Shown: piece by piece, positions 47,254 to 59,689 of the stretch | Layout: each line of letters opens with the position of its first letter | Position numbering within the stretch: position 1 is the stretch's first letter | Assembly: GCA_947311845.1 (NCBI GenBank) | Contig: CAMZMU010000069.1 | Location: 8,425,875 to 8,489,874, forward strand | Length of the DNA: 64,000 nucleotides | Reading direction: 5' to 3' | From: Poa pratensis | Lineage: Eukaryota > Streptophyta > Magnoliopsida > Poales > Poaceae | The notes under the pieces: generated by a model | What the model saw: the letters and a program-made list of their open reading frames with translations, nothing else | The model's database searches: none | What the model was told of the DNA's origin: nothing | Made by a program: the position numbers and the translations under genes

Positions 47254-48817
47254 TATTGGTTCGGATTTTTGTGATGATTAGTTCTAAAGTTTAAGCTCCG
47301 TCTAACGGGTTATGTAATATAAAATAGTTGCGTCCTCCCATCTATCATACGTCTATGCTCTTCCCGTTTGTCCAGCCTAGACGTAAGAGGAGTGTTAAAA
47401 TATAAAGTATAATCATTTTCATCAGTTCGGACTTTTGCAATGATTGGTTAGTGCATCAACCATCAATTCAATAGGCCCATGTGTAGTTGCCGCGTCGTGC
47501 TCCGCGCTCTCGAGGAAGAGCATGGGACACGATGGCGTCCCATCACGTGGCGTGTTCCGTCGCCTCTACGATAGAACGATCGCCGACGACAACACGCTAG
47601 GATTCACCCAAACACTCATGATTTTTCTTCAAACGCGCCTTGACCAACGTCGATGGACTCCCCGATCTACTACCTAGCGCTACGCGCGTCGCTTGAGTCA
47701 CATCGGCCTATTGTGATGATGCAGCCAAAACCAGACCCTGTGACTGGAGGAGTGGCTGGCTTGGCCGTTGTAGTGCCATAGGTTGCCATCATGACTGGAG
47801 GAGCAGCAGTCAGGCCCCTTGCGACAGCCGAACCCGAATACGTACGACGGCAACATTATCTACATTGATGATGTCAAGTAGACAACCTAGTTTAGAGATT
47901 TGTTATTTATTGTTTACAATTCACATTAAATACACGTGAATTTGAATGAAATTAGAACATTTTTCTTTGTTTGGATCTCAATTTATTTATTTATTCAATT
48001 TTTTGGTTTGGGGAGCGCAACTGGGTTAATATTGTATGGTACCATCGATATATCAACTCATAATAACGTATTCTAGGATACACAAAAATAACAAAATCTG
48101 GCAGATTTTGAAGAGTTCAAATTTTGCGCCTTTCACTATTTACAATTTCAGTTTTTATTTTCTTTTTTGCACTCCAAAATACAATGTATTTCTTGTTAAT
48201 ATTTTACACGTTGGTAGAACACAACATTATCTGCACTTCTAATTTTTTCCAGATATTTTTGAAACTCCAAAATATGATCTTCGAATTTTCGAAAATAAAG
48301 AGCTCTCTAGAGCGCGGCAGCCATTTGTCCTCACTCTCCAGCTCTTACCACCGATGTTTATTCGAATTCTGACCGGACAAGTCGCCCCTAGAAGAAAAAT
48401 AAACATAATTCTTATCAACAGTGGATATCTTAACATCTTAACAGTGCACAGTACAATGATTGAGTTTCGGATAACAAATGGACAATGATGACCGTTCACC
48501 ACAACTGTATACCCCAAGGAATGGAGTCACGTTTACTCCTCTCTCTTTCTCAGGGGAGCATGGACAGGGGCACCCAGCGGCCGGTCTGTCATTGATAGGA
48601 CGACTGGATGGCGATTGCCCATGGCTACATCGGTCCTTGCACGCATGCATTGCATTATCGACGTACTATCCGGCAAGTTTGGATCGATCACGGAGGATCG
48701 AAAGCCAGCTTATACGTATGCGGTTGACTTCCACGTATGCGGTTGTTGTGGTTAAGAGATTTGCAAAAACGTTCTGATCCTAATCCACTTTCGCATGTTC
48801 CCTTAGCTCCACTAATT

Positions 48818-49743
48818 TTTGACGGAAAGAGCAGTCGAGCCTGCTGTTTCATTAATAGTAGGAGAAATAAAAGGTGTAAAAAGACATGTACAAAGCAAGA
48901 AACTAATCTAACAACAGAAATCTAACAACAGTAAGAGAGACCTAGAAGCTAGTCCGGCTCTCGAGGTTTTTGGAGTAGGTCAGCAGCTCTGTGTCTACCA
49001 ACAGAACGCCAAAGGATCGCTTCCTGAAAGATGGCTGCCTTCACGTCGACAATGTTACGCGTTTGACGATTGAATATCCGAGCATTTCTATCCTTCCAGG
49101 TTGTCCACCACACTAGCTGCGCCAATGACACCCAATCTTTCTTCTTACTCTTCTCAGTGTATTGTCTTGTGAGCGATAACCAGTCATGCAGAGATTGATC
49201 AGCTTGCGGCAAATAGCAGGGAGGTCTGCCCGCGATTGGAAGCAACAGAGCCCAAAGTTGCATGATGAATGGGCAATGTGCGAGCAGGTGCTTTGCAGTT
49301 TCAGGTGATGTAGTGCAGAAAACACAACTATCCTCATGAGGCCACCCCTTCTTAGCCAAGATATCCGCAGTATTGCAGCGTCCTTTAATCGCCAGCCACG
49401 CAAAGATACGACAGCGAAGTGGTGTGTCAGTGGCCCATATAATTGCTCTGAAATTTGTGAGCACAGATCCTTGAAATTGTATTGCATATGCAGATCTTGC
49501 AGAGTATACTCCAGAAGGATTCCAGCGCCAGCTAACTGTGTCCTCCATGTTGGGTTGTAGTATGATCAATTGCAGTTTTTCCCAGAGTTGAATTGCTTGC
49601 AAAAGCTCATCAGGCTCTAGGACATGTCGAAAATGCCTCGTCCATCTGTGATCATTCATTGGCCGGGCTATAGATAAGTTGCAGCGAGTAGAGGCCGCAA
49701 ACAACAAAGGAGCAATGTGCTTTAAATTGTTGCCGTTTAACCA
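48818..49743 (-). mobile_element. 5'-truncated LINE with zf-RVT domain
   Basis: A perfect 14-bp target duplication TAGCTCCACTAATT lies at 48804-48817 and 49744-49757. The minus strand has one open frame from the truncated 5' end to 48949, with WTRHFRHVLEPDELLQAIQL, WRWNPSGVYSARSAYAIQF, CRIFAWLAIKGRCNTADILA, the zinc-binding CVFCTTSPETAKHLLAHCPF (C-x2-C ... H-x4-C) and LAQLVWWTTWKDRNARIFN. This is the C-terminal part of a LINE RT polyprotein; EN and RT are absent because of 5' truncation. About 130 bp of 3' UTR and a very short A-tail follow. The intact frame suggests a young insertion, but it has no ATG or promoter of its own. Confidence 0.93.
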
Positions 49744-51130
49744 TAGCTCCACTAATTGGCATCCAACATGTTCTACTTACTTCAAATTCATGACCATGTA
49801 TTGGTTTATCGCACATGCATCTCATATGTTCAGGACCCGTGCGATTCGCAAGATTCGTACCACGCAGGAAATTCAAAAACACAGGATTGTAATACCATCT
49901 CTATTCTAATCTTGCAAGATTGTTGCACTAAAATTTGTTTGATTGCACCACAAATTTATGACTATTTACAAGATATTTAGTGGGCTAATATTTTCTATAA
50001 AATACAGTCTTTAGCCCCTGACATTCACACAAGAAGTTTGGAGTTGGAATTGGAATTGAGGTTTTCTGAATTCTGTTGTTGTTTGGACGTATTTAGAATC
50101 GAGAGATTGAATTGGACTACATTCCACGGTATATATTCGACTATAATAAATTGGCTTTCCTCCAAAATAAAGTTGTACTTTTTGTATTAGACAAATTCAA
50201 ATCGGTGCGGACATTTTTCGAATATGCACTAGCTCTAACGAATCCCATCAGCTGCCACCACTATCGGAAGTTTCCCGCCGTCTGCCTCTACCGCCACCAT
50301 TGGAGGCTCCCCACCAACTGCCGCATCGATCCGCTGCTGTCGAAGGCTCACCTGAGGAGCGTGCTTAGGCACCCACGGTGGGTGGATTCGGCGGCGCCAT
50401 AGGAGCTGGAGGATAGAGTAGACGGGAGGTCCTCTGTCGGCTAGACAAGCCACGACATTGAATAGCACCGCCTTGTTCTACTGTGCGTCCCTACGCGCTT
50501 CCACGTAGCTCGAGCATTAGAGAGTCGCGTCGAGGCACAAGCTCCGCCACTCAGCCCTAGCACTTCCTACAGTTGCGGGCAACATGAGGAGAAGGTTATT
50601 TATGTAGGACTCAATCCTAAAAATTGAACAACACTCGTGTGGGAAATTTCTAAGTATTTTAATGTTTCAAAATTTATATGAAAATACTTTGAATCATACC
50701 CATAATCTTGTACTGGGCATTTTCTTTGGTGATATAAAGTAGCATCTAAAAATAAGATTCACATCATCCATCATATAAAGTATACTTTTATCGTGTGTAT
50801 ATTTATCTGTATGTGATATCAAATAGTATTGTAAATATGGTCAAAGATTTCTCTTGAAGACCGTATGAATGTGGTGGAAAATGTAAAATCTTGGATGGTA
50901 GAATATTTTAATTAAATTATTTTCATGCTTGCAAGTTTGCTGACCGTAAATGTTTGGCAATTAGAGGTTTAGTTGTTTCATGTTTTTTTGTATCAGTGTT
51001 GGATTATGACTGATGTTGACTACATTTTTCCAAGTCAAACTTGGCACCCATTAGATTAGATCCAATCATCAGAGATTGACCCCACATGTCGCCACAGAAT
51101 GCAAATAATATTATCCAAAATGTAGGTTCT

Positions 51131-51808
51131 TTAAGGCACTGATATTGTCTTCAAAATACCACTTTGACCAACAATTCGTATGCAAATATTTTCTCTTACA
51201 TAAATAATTATTTATTAAATATCTATTGCATGGTGGCTCTAATAATATAAATTTAAAGTTCTAGGCGAAAGTAAATATATTTCAATCGTCGTACTTGAAA
51301 ATGTTTGAATTGTAAGACCTACATGTTAGATGGAAGTTAAACCTTCATAAAACAAAAGAATCAATTCCATTTTTCACCGCACAGTTGTGCGTTTGTAACA
51401 CTTATTACCCCATTTAGCGAAACAAAATTAGAAATACACCAGATATAAAATTTTGAACATGGTTTTAGCCCATTTTTTCATGTTGCATGTTTTGTTAGAA
51501 TAGACCGGCATCATAGGTCTATGTGATGCATCAAAATATGTAAGCATCAGAGGGCATCAGCGACGATAACTTTTCTTCACCATTTGTTCAGTTGTTCTGA
51601 TACTTTTATGTCTCAATCATCACCTCACATCTCGCCCAACGGAATTGCAGCGAAAAAGTGGGTCCAAAGTTTGTATAGCGGGTAATTTAGACAATTTTCC
51701 ACTCCATAGGTAATTAATCCCATAAATACATAACTGGACGGTAAAAGATAAAATACACCCAAAACCAAGATTGGAATTAATTACTAGCTTGCACATAAAA
51801 CAGATAGA
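51131..51808. other. AT-rich intergenic stretch, nothing recognised
   Basis: Homology to copy C ends just before this stretch. No open frame or element ends were recognised. Confidence 0.5.
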
Positions 51809-54800
51809 TCTTTACCATTAAATGGGAGTTCGTACGTTGGTACGTCAACCCATTTTCTGCCTCTCTGTCTCTGTTTCCACCAATCGCTCAGATGGGCCGA
51901 GCCCAAAATGAAAACCCGAAACTTTTTATTTATCTGCCCTCGCACCTCCTGCTGTCTGCCATGTCGATGCAGCGAAGACTAGCGATACCTAGATCAAACT
52001 CCTACCGCCGCCTGAGCCGGTAGGGTTCCACCGTCGCCGCCGCCCCTGTCCCCATCCCACCGAAAAGACCCCGCTCCAGAGCCAACGTTCGGCCTCCTCG
52101 CTCCCGTCGCCGTGAAACACCAGCATGACGCGGTCGCCCAGCTCGTACCTCGCATCCTCGCCGCGGGCACGCCCACTCGCTACGAATCCTCGCGCTCATC
52201 GCTTCACCAGAGAAGCGCATGTAGGCAACAGGGATTTCTCCATGTGCGGCGTGCTGCCGCGGCCGCATGGGCCTCAACGTCTCTCAGCGGTCAGCCCCCT
52301 CACGGATGCGCTCGTCCACGAGGAAGACTAACGCGTGGGCCTCCGTGTTGGGCTGCTCATGAACTCAACATCTGAATTCGATCACCTCAAATCTCTGGAG
52401 TTAGCCAGCTGAAGTGAAGATTTAGTGTCCTGCTGTGAACAGTGGAGTTATTTGTGGCTGGAGCTTCACGTGAGGCACACTGGTTGATCGGTCTAATTAC
52501 AAGTACCGGACGCATCTTTATTCCGTTTAAGATATGTACACATCAAGATGTGTTTTTCCAAGGCATTAATTAGGTAATACATACTTCCATTGGTATCTTT
52601 GATTGGGGAAAAATCTTGATCTGCTTAAACAGATTTATCTATAATAATTCCTATGTAGAAAAGTTATTCAGTTTCAATTCCTTAGTCTTATCTTAGTACA
52701 TCTGGTTTTACCTATCGATAATTTATTTTGGTTGCAGATATTTCAATTCAAGTATAAATTGGTTAGAAAAAATACATGTGGAGCACCAACACAAATTCAG
52801 CTAAGGCTCTTAGTTCCTTTGGCGATACTCAGATATATAGTAGGCGTGGCAAGAATGTGAAGGTGGGCAAAACCAATCAATAGGTGAGTCAGATCCTCTT
52901 TCGTGCTAGGCACAAAAACTTGGTTGAAAAGAGCAGCAGAACTTGTGGAACTGTTGCCGTCATTAATTATGATTGATATGCAGCGCCCTTGTATTTCTGT
53001 TGTTGCGGCTCTAGAGGGAACAAAGTGTCTGCAATTTAGGTGAGATGACAGGCCTGAACACAAGGTGAGACCTGAGGCAACATGTCCCTTGTTCTATCAT
53101 TTCTTTTCCAGTCCGAATATTCGAATGTCAGGGTGAGTTTATATAGCTCTTGTCTTCTTATATCTTCATTGTTTGTGTCGGTTGCAAAATTGCATCAGCA
53201 AGTGGAGTCTCTTACATAATTATCATCATTTTTCTCCTTATTATTTCAGATTCCTATCTCAAGGTGCATGAACTGAACTATTTGGTTGGTTTGCCTTTTT
53301 GTAAGTAACTCTGCGAAGTATTTTGTCATGTTGCTTCAGTATGACCCAACTATGTCATCTTTAGGTGCACCATCTTATGGTATGATCTGCAGTACATGAC
53401 AACCATTTGCAACAATTTTTTTATTATCCTGGAAAACATGTAATGATTATTCTTTAGCATAGTACATGTACATCTCTGTTCTGTATTGGTGTATGTCAAA
53501 GTCATTGGTCTAATTATTCAATTTTTTATATTTTCTGGTCTTTCCGTTTGCATCACTAGGTTTGAAGCATGAAGAGAGAATCCATATGGTGAGGTCTATG
53601 GGAGCCTCTTGATGCATTGTGGTCAGCGAGAGAAAGAAAACACCAGATTTTTTTTGCAACGTCCTTGACGCTTGAGCTAGATATCTGTGGAGTAAAACGA
53701 GTTTTGAGGTTATGTCTCGATGTATGGTTTTGTTCTTCCGTGGGAGCGCTTTGGCATCGAATTTCAATTATACATGAGTGATCGTTCTACGGATGCAACA
53801 TGTCCAAGAAACCCGACATTTCACCATACCCAGTTATAGTGGGAATTTTTTATAACTGAGATATAGTTAAACTTTATGTAGGTTCTAATTACTAATATGA
53901 AACACTGATGCAGAATTTATTAATGCACCAATTTTGGTGAAAAAAATAGATGTGAAAATAAAAATCAAAGAGAGATAAACTTATTCGACCAACTCGTGCC
54001 TAAACTCATAAAATTGAGTAAGCTTGCAGGACTCAAATAAGGGAATGATTGATTTCAGATCAGGGTTGGCGATATGGCAATATGTTAGTTATGGTAAGCT
54101 ATTATTTCTATAAAAAATAACTTTCATGGTAACAAACACTAAAATTAGGCGAACTTTTAATAAGCATCTTTCTACTTGTATGAAACTACGCTAAAATTAA
54201 ATGACTTTTTAATAAGCATCTTTCTACTTGTATGAAACTAGGGTGACAACACGCAAAGGTGGATGCGGTGAGACAAATAACAAGGAGCCGGATCTCATCC
54301 GATTGAATTCTGAAGGACGGCGTCATGTGCGAGCGACGTGGCCGAGGCGAAATAACTGGACTAATATAGTGGGAATAACAACGATACAATGAGCGTGTGT
54401 ACGATGTATATAAAAGTTGTTACTTCAAGTTGTCTCTAAGATACAAGCAAATAAAATCATCAACAAGACATAATTGAGGGTTGTCTAAACCTGAAATTGC
54501 TGTAAAACAAAATAATTGTTGGGTTGTTGCTTTATAAGCATATGATATCGAATTCTAGCTTTGTAGCGAATTACAATTTAAGAAAAAAGGAAAATGGAAT
54601 ATTATCGTTATCTCTTTTTACAGATTTGAATTTTATATGTATCGTTATCTCTTTTTACAGATTTGAATTTTATATGTATGACGTTATTTGCATGTGCAAC
54701 GAGAAAACCTGGCATTCAGCTAACGTGGGGAACATTTCATTTATTTGCTAGAGTTTAAAAGATGCCCAACCGGGCAAGGCAAGACGACTGACTTTTGAAG

Positions 54801-55202
54801 TGACGAATTGCATGAATCTATATGTCACTTGTTTTCTTACCAGAGGGCCGTTAAGGAGACATGACAATTAGCGAGAGGAAAGTAATGTGAGAGAGTTGTT
54901 ATTTGTTGTCATATAAGTGCAAATTATATCCTATCACATTGGACATATATTTGTGAACTCGAACTATTGTTTTGATCAATGCCTCTTTTTTCTATTCTTT
55001 TATAGTGCACCAACATTCAACTCTCTACATTGGTTGTTGGAGCTTATATAGAAACATCTAACGAAAAGATTCAACCGAGTTCAAGCAGACAAATGTGTGT
55101 CATGACAAAGTAGCATTCACCAAACATTTTGTTCCGAATGAATGTATTATTCAAATTAAATTTATTTGTGTGTTCCGTAGCAACGCACGGGCATTTAGCT
55201 AG
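51809..55202 (+). mobile_element. Helitron ending GCACGGGCATTTAGCTAG
   Basis: The 3' end is well defined: CCGTAGCAACGCACGG can fold, then GCATTTAG and CTAG (55199-55202), followed by T. This is a common grass Helitron terminus. The proposed 5' end is TCTTTACCATTAAATGGGAG at 51809 after an A, less certain. The interior has a GC-rich block (about 51960-52370) of captured-exon character and AT-rich intron-like DNA, but no named gene. Two small tandem duplications lie at about 54150-54240 and 54605-54680. No helicase. Confidence 0.6.
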
Positions 55203-55648
55203 TAACTTTAAAAGGCAAGTTAGCAAGTGGCTGCATTCAAGCGCACACGTTAGTACTAGGAGTATAGTTGGTTTGTAACATATACTTGATTCTTTCAACA
55301 GAGGAAACGGCTTGTTTAACATCTGTTAAACAGCACCGTACACAACAGAACCTAGGAGTCTTGTGCACTCACATTCTGCACCGGGTTTTCCTATTACAAT
55401 TTCTCATTCTGATATGTAATCGCTACCTTTTATTTTTCGGACTACCGTACTATGTCGGCTGTGTGCACCTTCGTTGTGCAGAGGCTGGATGTAATGCTTA
55501 AACCTTTTTAAGTATTAAAACTCCCTTTATCGAAAAAAATAAACACCTCCCCATTTGCCTTTCCTCCTCATACTCACAAACAGCACCATACACTACAGCA
55601 CAAACCTACGCTAAACCTTCTTCCAAAATCAAAACCCCTCTTCTCTTA
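55203..55648 (+). promoter_or_regulatory. Old promoter/5'-UTR side of the intact EXORDIUM-like gene
   Basis: C-rich leader-like sequence (about 55545-55648, ending AAAACCCCTCTTCTC) should be the original 5' UTR, now separated from the ATG by the Harbinger element. AAACAGCACC.TACAC.ACAG occurs at 55328 and 55578, a local direct repeat. A LINE-3'-end-like piece (GGCTGTGTGCACC...TGCAGAGGCTGGATG) with an A-run lies at about 55400-55541. No TATA box could be chosen with confidence. Confidence 0.45.
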
Positions 55649-56520
55649 GGATGTGTTTTGTTTTTGGTTGAGGTGGAATGGAATGGAACCATTCCATTCC
55701 ACTCCATTCCAGTGTAATGGAACCGTGACATTCGCGTGTTTGGTTGGGACGAAAAACGGGGCATGGAACCGTGAACTTGAATTTTTTGGATGAAAAATTA
55801 TTGCTTAAACAATGTATTAATTAGACTCTAAACTTGATTTTTTTTGTCTCAAAATTGGATTTACATAGCGAAATCAAAGAAAGGGCAGCTACAGAGTATA
55901 TACTACAGAGTCAAAATCATCTGCGCCTGCAATCGGGCTCCTGCCTGGGGCTCGCCGTGGGGGTCGCCCGTCTCCTGCCTGGGGCTCGCCTGGGGCTCTC
56001 CGTGGGGTCGCCGCCGTCGCTCGCCCGCTACGCGCCGCTGCCGTCGCCGGAGTCCGCCGTCGCCTGGAGGCCGCCGCCGCGTGCTCCGCCCGCAGGCCGC
56101 CGCGCGCTCCGCCCGGAGGCCGCCGTGCCCCCGCGCCGCTCGCTTGGAGGCCGCTGCAGCTAGCCGTTGCCTGGAGGCCGCCGCCGGATGCCGCGGTCGC
56201 CGGGAGTCCGCCGCGCCGCCACAGCTCGTCATCGCCGGGAGGCCGCCGTCGCCTGGAGGCCGCTCGGGATGTGAAGACAGGAGCGAGAGAGAGGTTTGGA
56301 AAGAGAGAGGAGGAGGTTAGGCTTCACGTGACGGGATTAGCGCAGGCATTCCACCTCGTTCCACCGATTCGGTGGAACCTGGGCATTCCGCATCTAGCAG
56401 GTATATTCCCTCCGGTGGAACCACCTAATTCCATTCCACCTAAAAACCAAACACAAGAATCAGTTCCAGGTGCAGAACGGTTCCATGACATTCTACCTCA
56501 TCCAAAAACAAAACACATCC
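55649..56520. mobile_element. Harbinger-type MITE next to the EXORDIUM-like start codon, 872 bp
   Basis: The terminal repeats GGATGTGTTTTGTTTTTGG (left) and CCAAAAACAAAACACATCC (right) are perfect inverses over 19 bp and continue imperfectly to about 38 bp. TTA target duplication at 55646-55648 and 56521-56523. The interior is GC-rich (about 55920-56310), without a transposase. An open frame running through its right end into the gene is not a credible N-terminal extension. The element now supplies nearly all DNA just upstream of the ATG at 56535. Confidence 0.93.
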
Positions 56521-56534
56521 TTACTCTTCTCCAA

Positions 56535-57503
56535 ATGGCCAAGGAAAGCCTCCTCATCCTACTTCTACTGGTGCTTGCCACAAGCATGGCAGCCGCGTCA
56601 GTTACCACCAGGAAGCTCATGTTCCTGGTCCAGCCCCAGCCGAACCTCCTGACGTACCACAACGGCGCCGTGCTGCACGGCGACATCCCAGTCTCCGTCC
56701 TCTGGTACGGCCGCTTCACGGCGGCGCAGAAAGCCATAGTTTCCGACTTCCTCCTCTCCCTCTCTGCCGCGCCGCCAATCTCCCCTGCGCCGTCCGTGTC
56801 GCAGTGGTGGAGCAGCATCCACCAGCTGTACATATCCAAGGCGGTGTCGGCCGTCGGCAAGAACGGAGGACACGGCGCCGGCGCTGCCAAGATCGCGCGG
56901 GTGGTCCTGTCCGGCCAGGTCTCTGACGAGGGGTGTTCGCTGGGGAAGAGCCTGAAGCTGTCCCAGCTCCCCGCGCTGGCGGCCAGGGCTCGGCCGGTGA
57001 AGGGCGGCATCGCGCTGGTGCTCACGGCGCAGGACGTGGCCGTGGAGGGCTTCTGCATGAGCCGGTGCGGCCGGCACGGGTCCGTTGACGCCAAGGCCGG
57101 CACCGCCTACGTCTGGGCCGGTAACTCGGCGACGCAGTGCCCGGGGCAGTGCGCGTGGCCGTTTCACCAGCCGGCGTACGGGCCCCAGGCGCCGCCGCTG
57201 GCCCCGCCGAACGGCGACGTGGGGATGGACGGGCTGGTGATCAACGTGGCCAGCATGGTGGCCGGCGCGGTGACCAACCCGTTCGGCGACGGGTTCTACC
57301 AGGGCGACCGCGCCGCGCCGCTGGAGGCCGCGACGGCGTGCCCGGGGGTGTACGGCAAGGGCGCGTACCCCGGGTACGCCGGCCAGCTGCTGGTGGACAC
57401 GGCCACCGGGGCGAGCTACAACGCCAACGGCGCGCACGGCCGGAAGTACCTGCTCCCGGCGCTGTTCGATCCCGCCACCTCCGCCTGCTCCACGCTGGTG
57501 TAG
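56535..57503 (+). CDS. EXORDIUM/PHI-1-like secreted protein, intact
   Basis: A 322-residue single-exon protein of the phosphate-induced 1 (PHI-1)/EXORDIUM family, extracellular proteins tied to brassinosteroid-dependent growth and carbon status; the biochemical activity is unknown. Residues 1-22 are a signal peptide ([20 protein letters not shown]). The PHI-1 domain follows: [20 protein letters not shown] (39-58), QWWSS (90-94), [14 protein letters not shown] (133-146), [13 protein letters not shown] (170-182), [11 protein letters not shown] (200-210), [14 protein letters not shown] (244-257) and [20 protein letters not shown] (293-312). Conserved cysteines are present. Start choice: the ATG at 56535 precedes the signal peptide, and upstream in-frame codons lie in a transposon. 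The length suits the family. GC content is high, as in many grass genes. Its 5' leader is cut to 14 bp by the Harbinger element, so expression may be altered. Confidence 0.95.
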   Translation: MAKESLLILLLLVLATSMAAASVTTRKLMFLVQPQPNLLTYHNGAVLHGDIPVSVLWYGRFTAAQKAIVSDFLLSLSAAPPISPAPSVSQWWSSIHQLYISKAVSAVGKNGGHGAGAAKIARVVLSGQVSDEGCSLGKSLKLSQLPALAARARPVKGGIALVLTAQDVAVEGFCMSRCGRHGSVDAKAGTAYVWAGNSATQCPGQCAWPFHQPAYGPQAPPLAPPNGDVGMDGLVINVASMVAGAVTNPFGDGFYQGDRAAPLEAATACPGVYGKGAYPGYAGQLLVDTATGASYNANGAHGRKYLLPALFDPATSACSTLV

Positions 57504-57737
57504 TAGGACTCGTCCGGTTGTACTGTGGCAGTGACGAGTGAACCCACTGCCTATCTTATTCTTAGCCAAGAGTTTACTATTGTGTAAATGCTGCTTCTAG
57601 TAGGCATATATGTGTAATTAGTTCGTATGTAGTCAAATCTGAAGCAGATCCACGTCAGTTACGGTATTTGAAAAAAGAATTCCTTGCGCTTCTTTCATTT
57701 CCATTATCAGTTGACACATTTTGCGTCAAATAAAATA

Positions 57738-57860
57738 CTCCCTCCGATCCATATTAGTGGGCACAACTTTGTCTAGATACACATGTATCTAGTCTAAATA
57801 CTTAACTAGATACATCTGAATTTAGACAAAGTTATGCCCACTAATATGGATCGGAGGGAG
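57738..57860. mobile_element. Stowaway MITE, 123 bp
   Basis: Near-perfect foldback with ends CTCCCTCCGATCCATATTAG and the inverse, TA target duplication at 57736-57737 and 57861-57862. It lies about 235 bp after the EXORDIUM-like stop codon, possibly within or near the transcript end. Confidence 0.95.
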
Positions 57861-57862
57861 TA

Positions 57863-58483
57863 GAGAGATCGGGTGCAAGATGTGCATTGACGTAGAGGCG
57901 ACCTGATTCGTAATGAAATTGGTAGAACATTTCACTAACACGGTTGACGGTTTTGCATCAACAAGACAGGCATGCGTCAACTCTTATTCACAAGAATGTC
58001 AAAAACAGGGTAGAATTTTATTTCTTGGATCCTCTATATGAGGCTTGAGTCGTACGACTCTGTTTCAACAATGTTTTCTATAGATCATAGTATCGTGCCC
58101 AATTTGAAAGGAAAAATTCTTGATTGTAAGACATCCAATATATTATGGCCTATGACTTCGAGAGTAGATTTTTGAAACCTGAGCTACGTGCAGCCCGCTT
58201 TATTGAAAATCCAAATTTTACATTTTTAAGTTTTCAAAAACCGTGAAACAATTCCCGGATGTAGATATTCTTGAGATCTACAATCACGCAAATTTTCAAC
58301 TCCAAATTCGTTGTATTTTGAGCTGTACAAAAAAGAAAAATTTGGGAAATTATTTAAAAAAATATCGAGGGTATTCAATTGCATACCATATTTTTATAGA
58401 AGGGGAGAAAATCCAATCCAAATTGTCAGACATCAAATGCTACAGGCAGCAATGATGTATGACTCCACTCGAACCCTAGGGTT
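57863..58483. other. Intergenic stretch, nothing recognised
   Basis: AT-rich with short frames only. TTTTCAAAAACCGTGAAAC-type motifs near 58230 hint at an old MITE, without clear ends. Confidence 0.4.
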
Positions 58484-58985
58484 TTACTCTCTCCTAAACA
58501 AAAAGTTCTCCGGCTCTTGCTCCTGTGGTGTGATCCACATATTCATGTCCTCAACGATCCTGGTCGGAAGCACATCCTCGTTGCATTGCTGGCTTAAGTT
58601 GCCAAAGGCTCGCGCGTTCTTTTGCCTCGAGACGCTCCAGCAAACCAGCGTGATCAAGGAATCCACCGCCTTCCTCTGCTTGTTTCTGAACCTTGACCTG
58701 GTGTTCAGCCACCAATTCTCCAGCGTATCCGTCATTGGTGATCTGAACATGGAAACGGTTCGGGCATCTCCAACAGACTTGACTTGTGTACACGCAATGG
58801 ACTAGAAGGTGATCCGTGGTCTCGATTTCCTGCTGGCACAGTTTGCAATTCTCTGGCTGCTCATGTAGGCCGTGCCTTGCACGCCTGTCCGGGGTCCAAA
58901 TACGATAGTGCAGCGCCAGCAACATGAACAGCTTGCACTTGAGAGGTGCCCAGCACTTCCAAACTCCCTTGGCTAGCGAGAAGCG
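58484..58985 (-). mobile_element. LINE remnant with zf-RVT domain
   Basis: The minus strand reads CWAPLKCKLFMLLALHYRIW, then TPDRRARHGLHEQPENC, CKLCQQEIETTDHLLVHCVY (C-x2-C ... H-x4-C) and CWRCPNRFHVQI, the zf-RVT domain of a LINE polyprotein, followed by a frameshifted remainder (LLERLEAKERASLWQLKP). No target duplication was found, so the borders are approximate. Confidence 0.7.
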
Positions 58986-59529
58986 GATATGTCCCTACAT
59001 AAAAGAAACCCTATATGTAGACAATGTTGTATTCTACCAATGTGCACAATCTCAAATCAACATAATTCATAATTTTGGCCACACAAATTTTAAAAATATG
59101 ATAGATTTGAAATTTTGCACTATAAGACATAAGTCTACCCATCCCCCTCCCCTGTCTCACATGTCGCCTACTCTGGCAGACTGGGATCTTAAAACCCTAG
59201 CGCTTGTGGTGGTGCAGTGATGTCGACGTGTGTCTTCTTGTTGTGTGTGTTTGGGTTCACTTTTTGCAATGCCGTTGTGACCCGGCGGTGGTATTTTCCC
59301 TGTTTCACTTATTAATTGGGCAACTGTTTCTTCTATAAATGATATCGGCAGAGCTTCTGCCTACTTCGGCAATTTTTTTTGCACGGTTCACTACTTTAAA
59401 ATGCGAGACTTGGTCATTTTTTCGCAGCCCAAAATACATGATATTTCTAGTTGAGATTTTACATGTTGGTAGACTACAACATGTCTACATCCAGAATTTT
59501 ACCAGATTCTTTTAAAACTTTAAAATAAA
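58986..59529. other. Intergenic AT-rich stretch, possible decayed foldback element
   Basis: GGCAGAGCTTCTGCC at about 59347 is a short palindrome. The TTTTACATGTTGGTAGACTACAAC phrase near 59455 has a relative near 48203 in copy B, so it may be dispersed repeat DNA. No gene. Confidence 0.35.
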
Positions 59530-59680
59530 CCCGCTATGTTTCATAATGTAAGATGTTTTATATATTCCAAAACACAAACTTCATACGGAACAAAATCAGT
59601 GAATGTATACAATAAAATACGTGCAGATATGTATGAATCTGAGTAAAGCCAAAACATCTTATATTTAAAAACGGAGGGAG
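59530..59680. mobile_element. Stowaway-type MITE with damaged left end
   Basis: The right end AAAAACGGAGGGAG followed by TA is typical. The interior pairs (CATAATGTAAGATGTTTTATAT against AAAACATCTTATATTT). The left terminus has decayed to CCCGCTATG. Confidence 0.7.
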
Positions 59681-59689
59681 TAATTTTTA

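Larger units (their letters stand above)
46071..51130 (+). repeat. Three-copy host repeat, copy B (longest uninterrupted copy)
   Basis: It aligns in order with copies A and C. Landmarks: CTCCTCGAGGCATGCATC (46139), TCTATAGCACCGGC (46905), AAGTCGCCCCTAGAAGAAAA (48380; C at about 60630), TAGGACGACTGGAT (48596), ATGCACTAGCTCTAACGAATC (50225; C at 61440) and TCCAATCATCAGAGATTGAC (51061; C at 62377). No gene is recognisable, and short frames inside are not shared by all copies. Later inserts are the LINE at 48818-49743 and a local tandem duplication. Confidence 0.75.

Noticed and set aside
55844..56320. Long Arg/Pro-rich open frames on both strands
   Set aside because: Low-complexity GC-rich interior of the Harbinger MITE, with overlapping frames on both strands and no domain.
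56271..56534. Upstream in-frame extension of the EXORDIUM-like protein
   Set aside because: This part lies in the Harbinger element and lacks homology; the signal peptide starts at the ATG 56535.
56598..57569. 323-codon minus-strand frame opposite the EXORDIUM-like gene
   Set aside because: Antisense shadow produced by GC-rich codon use; the plus frame has clear family motifs.
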